A stretch of DNA of 64,000 bases, taken from contig OX459101.1 of the NCBI GenBank assembly GCA_949775045.1, forward strand, positions 6,606,394 through 6,670,393, written 5' to 3'. Source of the stretch: Metridium senile. Its lineage: Eukaryota; Cnidaria; Anthozoa; Actiniaria; Metridiidae. The notes under the pieces are model-generated. The model did not search any database and had not been told where the DNA came from. It was given only the letters and a program-made list of their open reading frames with translations. The translations under genes and the position numbers were made by a program. Shown here piece by piece: positions 1-10,400 of the stretch; position 1 is the stretch's first letter; each line of letters opens with the position of its first letter.

Positions 1-407
1 TGCCCATTTCAGACCACGTGTCATTCCCTTTAGAATTATTCTTTATGATGAACGTGTTATACACCCTTTCCGAGAAACTTTGTCACCCGTGAAGAGAAAA
101 GCCTACAAGCTTGTAGTGCAGGGGACTATGGGTAATCTATGTATACTTTACTAGAACGTAGGGATTTCATGACCACACTGATTTATACACCTGTCAATGT
201 GTCATTGAGAAATGTCCATTTTGACTTATTAGACAAGAAAGGCGTACCGAATGTACATTTAGTTTTCGAAGTGATCCATGATCCTTTGCGCCACTAGCTT
301 GTGTGCTTTTCACGGGTGACAAACTTTTACATGTGAAAGAATCAATTCCCAAGAGTGGCATCACGTGATCTGAAATGGGTAAACAAACAAGGAAGGTAAA
401 GAGGTCT
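1..407. mobile_element. Palindromic MITE (AGACCTCTTTACC family), interrupted by a second MITE
   Basis: The sequence matches copies at 26046-26217 and 36603-36775. These begin near AGACCTCTTTACCT, share the words CCCATTTCAGACCA and TGAAATGGGACAACAAAC, and end with AAGGTAAAGAGGTCT. Here the left end is cut off by the window. The middle is split by about 250 bp (roughly 74-327) with its own inverted ends: GTCACCCGTGAAGAGAAAAG on the left and the complement of CTTTTCACGGGTGAC on the right. No transposase is present, so both are non-autonomous. The superfamily is not identified. Confidence 0.75.
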
Positions 408-473
408 ATTGAAATAAGTGTATAATGCATGTTATACTCCTTTTCACATGTAGTTCACATTGCCACATCCAAG

Positions 474-2749
474 ATGACTAACCTGGTCGTGCTCTGTGTA
501 TTTTGTACCGGGATGGCAGAATCTTTTCAAAGATTTATGCTGTTTATGGCTACAGAAGACATCGTGGCCGGTACTCTGATCCAGTCCTCTGTGGTGTTGA
601 TCCTATTTGCATCTGCAGACACGTTTGCCAAAATAGTCAGCCCCTTTGTAATCAGGAAGATAGGATTCCCTCCAGTCATGACAATGGCAAGTTTCCTGTG
701 GCTTATCTCATGCATACTTATAGTGGCAACTGATGATGTAAAACTGCGACTGTCTGGTGTGTTCTTCTTGGGAATATTCAATGGTATAGTCAATATTGCA
801 TTCGTTATGCTAATAGCCCGTTACGAAGAGCTTGAAAGGCTCATTAGCACCTATCAGACAGCATCAAACTTCTCATCGATCGTGGTCGGGCCGATGTACA
901 CAGGTAGGTACATGCAATTAACAAATGCCTTAAGTAACTAGCATTTTCTGATGTCTTTTACAGCGCCTCCTCGCATTCGAGTTGGCATTTGGCGGGTGCA
1001 AAACTAATTGTCCAAACATCGATTGCTCAGGAATAGTCCCAGTCTTTTAGGGCTTCGGATTGACAGCCTTTTTAACATTAAGCAATAGTCGAATCAGTGT
1101 CCTTGATTACAATTCTAGAAAATTGTGAATGTAAACTTTTTCGAACCGTTACACATGGCTTTCCCGTTCGTACGCCTCTTTAAGTCCGCAACATTGTCAG
1201 GTCTGTTCTGGGGCGTACCGTCGCATAATGTCGGCCAATATATCCTAATAATTCCCAAAAATTAATAATTCCTACATTTGCACTTTTTCAATAATATCCA
1301 GTAACTGGAACATATGGTTATAACTGCACTCTCTAATGACGACAAGTAAATCTTACTAAAATCTATTAACAAATATAGAGCTTATACCACAATAACTTTT
1401 TAATTTCCTCTGACAATGCCCACCAAACTAAGGGAGAGTATATGGAGGGGGGAGGGGATGTCAAGTTATTTCGGTGCTATGGGGTAGGGTGGGGGGGGGG
1501 GGGGGGGGTGTCATTAATTGTATGCAGCTTTAGTAATAAACTGGGCAAATATAGGGTGTTTATGATATTTTTACCGACCAGGAAGGGGGAGTAGAGTAAT
1601 ATTTGGAAAAGACAACAGGTGATTTTTCACCTTCGTGTTGTGCTTGTCTTAACACTTCTCTTTTGTTCTGCCAACGAACTGGCTCACAAACATCTATTTC
1701 ATTATAAAGGAATGCTTTACGGTATTCAGGCGTAAATATTTTTTAAATATGACATTTCGACTGCATCTGTGGCAATCTTTATCAGAATGACAAGTTCAGA
1801 AACACGAGGTGGTTTAAAGCCAGCGCGAGTGTTAGTTTATTGGTCTCTGTTGTCATGGTGATTCGTCTTAGAATGGTTATGGTATTTTTAAAATTATTAA
1901 ATATATTTCATGTTCTTTTCGACAGGTTCGACTGTTTGGTTATGTTTTCCACCCAGAACGACTGTTGCTGTCATCTATCCTACTGGATTACTGGTTGTTG
2001 TGTTCTATGCAATACTAAACCACGGTACTTTGAAGAAGTACCAGATCCAGGAACACCACCGAGACACCAGCCAGTACAAACCAATAACCACTGACATGAA
2101 AGACACGAAATCCGAACACTCTTCCTGCGTTTCATACTTCAACTTTTTCTTTGATGTTTTTCCATTCTTAGCTTATTTTTTTCTGAATTATCTGTCTTTT
2201 TATCTGTCCACTAATTCTGTGCTTACTACTCTGACATTCCCCTCCGCTTCTTTTCGTGTCCGCGACCATTACCAGTACTACAAATTCAGTGGTGACGTAG
2301 GCACTGTTCTTGGTGGATTGGAGTTAATGCTGGTTTCGTGTCTTTGTCCTGGTTGGTTAACATTTTTCCGTATTCGAAGGATATGGATTCTAGTTCTCAT
2401 CAATGTGAGTCACCTCCTGTTTTTCCTCTTCGCCTCGTGGTATCACTTCGTTCCCAATGTTTATATAGTGTTAGTATTGAGTGCCACTCATGGGGTTTTG
2501 TTTGGCTCCATTGCAGTCCGTTGTCTTGCCGTTTGTGCTAGCAGTTTTACAGATTCACACGATAGAGGCACGGCAATGAGTATCGTTCAAATCGGTTCAT
2601 CAACTGGACGTCTTGTTTCTGGACTCTTGGGTATTTACGTGGAAGATCGCCTGAGAGAACACTGCACCAATAATCTTTTGTTGGGAAAATACTGCCTGGC
2701 TAGATTTCCTTCAAAAAATGGATGGAGCCAGAGCATGCAGTGTCATTAG
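474..2749 (+). CDS. CLN3: CLN3/battenin-like multi-pass membrane protein, two exons
   Basis: Two exons join in frame: 474-903 and 1926-2749, with donor ACAG|GTAGGT and acceptor TCGACAG|GT, splitting a Gly codon (phase 1). The product is about 417 residues; human CLN3 is 438. It is strongly hydrophobic, with several membrane segments in each half. Family-like stretches are SGVFFLGIFNGIVNIAF in exon 1 and FFLNYLSFYLS and FVPNVYIVLVLSATHGVLFG in exon 2, and their order follows battenin. CLN3 proteins are lysosomal/endosomal membrane proteins, and loss in humans causes juvenile Batten disease. An in-frame ATG at 429 would add 15 residues, but it abuts the MITE ending at 407, so 474 is preferred. 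The C-terminal CaaX-type cysteine motif of vertebrate CLN3 is absent. It is a divergent copy, and assignment rests on recalled family patterns. A possible AATAAA lies at 3062. Confidence 0.68.
904..1925 (+). other. CLN3-like intron with an 18-G homopolymer
   Basis: GT-AG intron of about 1.0 kb. It carries a G-rich stretch at 1436-1508 that ends in an uninterrupted run of 18 G (1491-1508). I see no exon or recognisable transposon in it. Confidence 0.6.
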
Positions 2750-3300
2750 TGATATACGTTGAATTTGAACTGTTCACACTATTACAGTGCGACTACTGCA
2801 GCTGGGGCCACCAAAACATAATTATCCCATCACGATCGAGAATATGAACAATAGAATCTCTACAAATGTTTGACGTTTTTGCTTAAAATGTAACTTTTTC
2901 TAAGTTAATATTTTAAAAATAGAGATGGTATTGGTAAGATATTTAGTCAATCATTTTATATGCACACAAAATGCTTTTTTCATAATTTTGGGCAAAAAGC
3001 TATTGAAAAATATAGTTATCTGCGTGATCAATACAATTCTTTACTTATACTTATTGTCGAAAATAAATATGTCGCAGATTATTTCACGCTATTTTCTTGA
3101 TTAACTCCAAACGTCAGTATGAAATAGTATTTCTTTAAAATACGTAATAAAATACGTCTACGTCATCAGGTATTTAACAATTATTATCTCGCTTAGATGC
3201 GAGGCGACCCCCAAACTTAGAAGTGATGATTAAGATGAAAAAGGGATATGATAATAGACTACAATTACGCAATATTAAAGACAATGATCATCATAAGGTA
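2750..3300. other. 3' flank of the CLN3-like gene
   Basis: AT-rich, with no coding signal seen. It contains a candidate polyadenylation word AATAAA at 3062-3067. Confidence 0.4.
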
Positions 3301-3628
3301 CCAGGTGATTTCGCTTCAAAGCGAGCAAAGGACTGTTTGTCATAACGAATAGTTCCAAAATGGCGCCTCGAGACAAAAACAATTTCGGTTACTTTTAAGA
3401 ATTTGCGCTTTGTTTTTATTTTTTTTCATCCCTGATAGAGCAGCAGTAGACTTTTAATGTCCAAGTAACATAAACCTTTTAATGTAAAATTATTTTAAGG
3501 ATATATTTATCGAGGGTTAACACAGGAAACAACTCTCTCGAACGACGCCATCTTGGAACTGTTGGCGATGCGACAGAAATGCTTTTGATTGGCTTTTACT
3601 AACCGGAAATGCGCGTGAAATCACCTGG
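3301..3628. mobile_element. MITE with CCAGGTGATTTC inverted ends
   Basis: It starts CCAGGTGATTTC and ends GAAATCACCTGG. Inner inverted similarity continues (AGTTCCAAAATGGCG against the complement of CGCCATCTTGGAACT). A partial relative sits at 30065-30165 in a carboxypeptidase intron. No coding capacity. Confidence 0.7.
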
Positions 3629-3858
3629 AAGATGATGATGATGGTGAATGGACCAGTTTCAAGTACTCCATTGCACGGCCTGACTCTCGGTTAAAGGTCA
3701 ATTCGTCAAATTGTAAAGATAAAACCTGTGGTATTTTATTGTTTGTTGATGTTTGCATTCATTGTCTTAATTACCACGGGCTGTACTAAATACATATGGT
3801 ATCGAGGATGGCGTAATGAAGAACTTGCCTTACCACGGGTTGTACTTAATACTAATAT

Positions 3859-4013
3859 CTTATTAACCGAGTGCGAGGGCCGTACGGGAAGTTATGGACC
3901 GAGTTTTATTCCACTGTCTTATGGCCAGAGCGCGTAGCGCGATGGCCATAAAAAGTGGGGAAAAACGAGGTTCCATAAATTCCAGTACGGCCCGAGCAAT
4001 CGAGGTTGATAAG
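3859..4013. mobile_element. Short inverted-repeat element (CGAGTGCGAGGGCCGTAC)
   Basis: The left arm CTTATTAACCGAGTGCGAGG and right arm CCCGAGCAATCGAGGTTGAT are imperfect reverse complements. Both contain the GGCCGTAC/GTACGGCC core, around a small internal hairpin (GCGCGTAGCGC). It is a non-autonomous palindromic repeat lying between the convergent CLN3-like and DCAF13 genes. Confidence 0.55.
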
Positions 4014-4486
4014 TTTTTTTATTATATAGCAATTTTAGGGGAAAAAGTATAATAAATACATAGCAATTTTAGGGAAAAAATTTATAATAAAGAATAAATA
4101 GGAAACATAATATTACGACCTGTTTTTCTCCGTATTTTCATGCGAACGTAGTTTTCTCATTGTCATCAAAAAATAATCCGTCAAATAAGAAAATAAAAAG
4201 GCCGAAAAATATTGCGAAAGAACTAGTAAAATAAACACACACAAAAACTAGCTTATTGACCAATGAGATCGTGCGTTATATCTTTGATATATAATAAAAA
4301 AGAATATATAACACATGGTATCGTGGCTTGGCGTAATGAAGAATTTGCCTTGCCACTGGCTGTACTAAATGCAAAATATTATATCATATCTTATCGAGGC
4401 TAGGGCTCACAGTGAAGAACTCAGAATTGGAGTATTTGGTGGTGTAGTGCTTGGACAGCAGAGCAAGGATATGATACAACCATGTA

Positions 4487-7400
4487 TTATTTGACAACAG
4501 CAATGATTTGTTTCTTTCGTTCTGGTTTGTAAGGTACACTTCCAGGTTTGCTGTGAAGTCGACGGTTCTCCTCTCTGATAAAAGAAACATTGTTTATTAC
4601 CAACTGTCAAAGTTCATTTTTCTCGCACTTTGATTGGGCGAGAGGGTATCACGTGAACGTGAATAAATTTGGATGTTTCTGCAGCAACGACTCTCAGCGG
4701 GCAACAATATGTTATTTACAGGTAAATAACAAAACCTTAGTTTATGAAGGTCATGTTTAGAATAAAAATCATTAGTCATAGCTACGTTTTTGTTGTTCTT
4801 TGATAGTTGGTATATAACAAAACACTTAAAGACTGAAAACTTGGTAAAACAGTATGTTTTGTGGTCCCGAGACCGCCGATGTTTCCCTCGGCGGTTTCGG
4901 GACCACAATTCCCCCGGTCCCAGTCAATAAGTGATAATTATGTCATTCTAATCAGCGCAAAAAAAATCCAAACCCATCTCAATACTGCAGTTTCATGTTA
5001 TCTAGCACTGCCATACTTTTGAGAAAATGTGTATTTCAATAGGCTAAGCCTTGATTTGTAGTAAAAATATTCACAAAGCACTGTGCGACAAGTGAATAGA
5101 GTTTGTTAGATGTGTTTTTCTATCTCATGCCACGAGGGTTTTTCTACGGGTTATCCGGTTTTCCTCCCTCCGCAAAAATCAACATGTGAGCAGAGTTGTG
5201 TGTTGTAAATATGGAATGTAGTGGTGGCGAGTGTGAGCGAACCTCACGGAAGAGCCCTGACAGGGATAGCCTCCTATGCAGCCGCTCCTTTGTATCGTCA
5301 CGCAATACGAGTCTCCCCACGTGGGGAGACTCGTATTGCGTGACGATACAAAGGAGCGGCTGCATAGGAGGCTATGACAGGGAGTGATGGTTGTAAATAT
5401 ACGTTAAAAAAATATTATAGCTAAACATTAATATGAAACATATTTAAATTTACTATGAATCAAACTTACAGAGATACCAGACAATGCGAGCCTGGAGAAT
5501 TTGAGGTGTAGTATTTAGCAAAGATATCAAGGAGAAAAACGCGATATTTGGGCACTTACTTTCGTTTTTCTGATTCTGTCATGACTCTCTTTTCGATAGC
5601 TGCTTTATACACAGCTCTTGGTACATGACGATGTCTGTTGGAAAAATTAAGTGATAATGATTATAGTAGCTGTTCTTATTTCAGTGCCATCTTGTTTTGT
5701 CTCTTGAAAAATTTAATTGTAGAGACATTTGTGCTTTCAATACAGTTGACTTTGTCTGAACAACGACTTTCGTAAGGGACCATTATTTCCTGTCAGTTTA
5801 GTTTTCCATATAAATTATGTAATAAATCTCTCTCCGCTTTCGTAAGCGACCACAACCACCTTAAGGATTCAAGTTTTGGACTTTTTCATTGTATTTTTCT
5901 TTTCTCCTAAGCAACTATCTAGAGTCATAAGACTGCTGACTTTTGGAAAACATGGTTTTGGCTTCATGTGATAGGGTTCTTGTCATTTGGGTTTCCTATG
6001 TTAAGGTTCTTCGGTAAGCGACCGCGTTCTTCTGTTCCGAGGGTGGCTTACGACAGAGTCAACTGTACTTCCTTCATTTTTTTCAAAGTTTACACACTTT
6101 TCTTTAGCATATATTTGATATAATTAATTCATAACTCACCTTTGAATACGCCTTATCTTGGGATGATGCTTGAAGCGTTCTCTTAGTTTTGTAGAATATG
6201 CAAATGCTGCCTTCTCTCTGTGTGCTAGCTACAATGTAAAAACAATAAAAAAGCTCAGCAAATTAAATTATCTAATGAAGTTAATACAATAAATTTGAGG
6301 ATATTATGATTACCGAGTACCAGGAGATACAGTGGAACCCGCCTTAGTTATTGCGGACAGTTTTTTAGGTCCCAACGAAATGCATTCCCATACATTTTCT
6401 ATAAAATTTACCCGCTTAATATGGCCACCCCGTTAACACGGCCACTTTGGGCTGTCCCTTAGGTGGCCGGATTAACGGGGTTCCACTGTACTTAATTTTA
6501 TAAAAATATTGTTATACTACTACTTCTACTACTAATCATAATAATATTTTACAACATATCCACATATTGCCTCTTCTTCTGCTGGCACTCACACTCACTA
6601 CCTCTACATTAAATATTGTTTTAAAAATCACTCCTTGTATTTTTCTGGGGGAGGAAAAGCCAGAATACCCGGAGGAAAAAAAATGTGGCATGGTAGAGAA
6701 CAACACATCAAACAAACTCAATTCAAATAAAGGCCCAAGCAAATGGCTTCAACATTTGCTTCAATGTTCGATTTTGTTGAACGCTGTAGAATGGTTGTTG
6801 AACGCTGTTGAAAAAAGCTTGCAAACGGTTTCAACAATGTTGAAATGGGGTGGCAAATAGCTTCAACATTGCCATTCAACAAAATTGAACGGATGTTGAA
6901 GCAAATGTTGAAGCCGTTTGCCCAGGCCTTTATATGCTGGGACTCAGATCACTGCAGTGAAAGGCAAGTGCTCTCACCACTCCCACCAATCATGCCACCA
7001 ACAATGCCATTCCTTTTTTTTAAATTTAAGTTATATTTTCATTCTAGTTCCAGATATTAATTAATAATATAATACATATAATATATGGAAAATGAGTTAT
7101 TGTTATTTTTGACTTTGGTCAAAATACTGCAAAAATATCTTAACAACTATGTCAACTTACTGCACCCAGTTTCTGTGATGCATTAGCTTTCCATATCCTG
7201 AAAAATAACAACAGATAAATTATAATTACTTTAGTTAATACTTTTGGTTTTGGTATAGACATTTTAATAATTAAAATTATGAACAAATTGGCTAGCTCCT
7301 CCTCCGTGTACCGGACACAGTCTACGTAATAGAAACACAAAAGACTCAAAGCTAAACAATAGAACCAATATAAATGGAAACTAGCGAGTGAACTAGTGTA

Positions 7401-10400
7401 GGTTGCGTTGGTGTTTTATTAACAGGTAATATAATGAAATTTGTAACTCCATAAAAAATGTTTACTTTACTGACGTTTCGAGCTTAAGCCCTTTGTCGGA
7501 GTTAAAAAAAGCATAAGTTCGAAACGTTAGTAAAGTTAAGTAAACATTTTTACGGTGTTACAAATTTCATTATATTACCTATCAATAGAACAAAGCTATC
7601 AAAGAATACAATAGGTTTCCAGTACTGTAATGTATGTTAATGTATGCTAATTTATGCATCACGTGACTAGATACCTCGTGTAAGAATTATTACTTCAACA
7701 AAGACACAGTTCGCACTTACAGAACTTGTTGTGTAGTTTCTTTATTTAATACTTGTACACAGTACAATACATGACATGGTGTCAGAATAATGGAGCATTT
7801 CAAAAGCATTGGACCTCTTAGTCTCGAAGGCAATGTGTCAGAAAACTGGCGTCGATGGATTCAACGATGGAGACTCTATGTCGTTGCTAGCGGAGCAGAC
7901 AAAAAACCCAAAGCAACGCAATGTGCGATATTTCTACACACCATAGGCCAAGATGCCATTGAAGTATACAATACTTTCGTCTTCACAGAAGCACAATCTA
8001 ACAAAATCGATCATCTCATTCAGAAATTCGAGGAGCACTGCGCCTGGAAGAAAAATCTCACATTCGAGAGATACAAATTCAACACATGTGTCCAAGATGG
8101 CCGACCGTTTGACTCGTTTCTCGTTGATCTTGTCAATAAGTCGAAAACATGTGAGTTTGGTGAGCTAAAAAACTCACTCATCAAAGACAGGATCGTCTGT
8201 GGAATCGACAACAGAGAGTTGAGAGAAAGACTTCTCAGAGATACGAAGTTAACAATGGATAAAGCGATTGAATTCATGCGAGCGGCGGAGACGAGCAAAA
8301 CACACGCTAAAAGTCTAAACGAAAGTCAGCTAGAAGCATCTGCAATCAGCAAATCCAATAGTAAATCCTTCAAAAAATCAAACCCCTCAAGTACTACTAG
8401 TACAACAAAGCCACGAATTAAAGCTGATCGACAAGATCAAAAACCAACGACAAAGCCATGCAAGCGATGTACAACAAAACACGAAGTAAATAAGTGCCCA
8501 GCATACGGCAAAACGTGTTTCAAATGCCAAGGCAAAAACCACTTCGCAAATTGTTGCTTCACGAAAGATTCATCAAAAGTACACACGGTGACACAAGATG
8601 AGACTTTATTCATTGGAGAAATCCAAGATGAGAACTCTGAAAACTCTAATGAATTGTTTGTAAATCTCAAGATAAACGGGACTGACATTCAGTTCAAAGT
8701 CGACACTGGTGCACAGTGCAATGTCATTTCTCTAAACAAAATCAATGAACTTGACAACTCAACACAGATCACTTCAACACCAGCCAAATTAACCGCGTAT
8801 GGAGGTGGAAATATTCCAATTAAAGGCAAATGTAAAATGGAAATCAACCACAAAGAAAACAAAGTCAAAGCTGATTTTTACATCGTGGATAAACCTGGTA
8901 TCAAACCTATCATTGGCCTACCTACACTACAGGAATTGAAGTTAATCTCCTTCAATAATTTACATGAAATCAACAAAGATCACGACATTCTTGACAGCTA
9001 CTCAGATGTATTCACTGGACTAGGTCTAGTCGATGGTGAATATCACATTGAATTAAAGGAAAACGTCACACCTGTGATTCATGCTTCAAGAAAAATTCCT
9101 CTAAGCCTACTTCCAAAGTTAAAAGAAACACTTGACAACCTTGAAAGTTCAGGCGTTGTAAGCAAAGTTGAGAAGCCCACAGACTGGGTGAATAGCCTCG
9201 TCATCGTAGAAAAGAAAGATGGATCGTTGCGACTTTGTTTAGATCCAAAGGATCTAAATAAAGCTATCAAGAGAGAATACTACAGTTCTCCAACAATCGA
9301 AGCCATATCTAGCAACTTAAGCGGCAAGAAAATATTCACAGTCATTGACATGAGCAACTGCTACTGGCACAAGAAGCTCGACGAAGAATCTTCCTTATTA
9401 TATACATACAACACCCCCTATGGTCGCTACAAGTTCAACCGCCTGCCCTTTGGTGTATGTTGTGCATCAGATGTAGCCCAAAGGATGGTAGATGAGCACT
9501 TCTCTGACGTACAAGGAGCATTAGCAGTCTACGACGACATCATAATATCAGGAAGAATATTAGAAGAACACGACAAAGCCCTTAAGCGAGTGTTAGAAAG
9601 AGCAAGAGAAAGAAACATCAAGTTTAACAAAGATAAAGTTCAACTCAGAACCTCACAAGTTAAATACCTGGGCCACATCATAACCTCAGATGGTTTCCAA
9701 CCAGACCCAGCAAAGATTCAAGCTATCACTGATATTGCAAAGCCAACCTGTAAAGAAGACCTGCAAAGATTGCTTGGAATGGTTAATTATCTTTCACAGT
9801 ATATTCCCAATGTTTCTGAAGTACTCGCTCCACTACGAGCCCTACTCCGACAAGATGTAGAATGGTCATGGTTACCCAATCATGACAACGCCCTTGACAA
9901 AGTCAAGCAAATCCTCTCAAGTAGTCCAGTACTACGGTTTTACGATGTCAACAAAGACATCACACTACAAGTTGACACCTCTAAGAACGGCTTAGGAGCA
10001 TGTCTTTTACAAGAAGGACACCCAGTGATATACGCATCTCGTTCACTTACACAGGCCAAGCAAAACTATGCCCAAATAGAAAAGGAACTCCTTGCTATAG
10101 TGTTTGGATGCGAACGATTCAACCAGTTCACATATGGCAAACACATAACAGTGCACAGCGACCATAAACCACTAGAATCCATTGTAAAGAAACCTCTTTC
10201 AATGACTCCACCAAGAGTTCAGCGATTACTCTTACGTTTACAGAAATATCAACCAGTAGTCACTTATGTTCCAGGAAAGTACCTGTACATTGCTGATACA
10301 TTATCAAGAGCCCCACTTAAGTCTACAGACAGTGACAACGACCTCAATGAAGATATAGAAGTAATGGTACACAGCTTTGTAAAGAATGTACATGCATCAG

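Noticed and set aside
3728..3937. Small membrane-like ORF of 69 codons
   Set aside because: Overlaps a palindromic repeat and lies between two convergent genes; no splice or family support.
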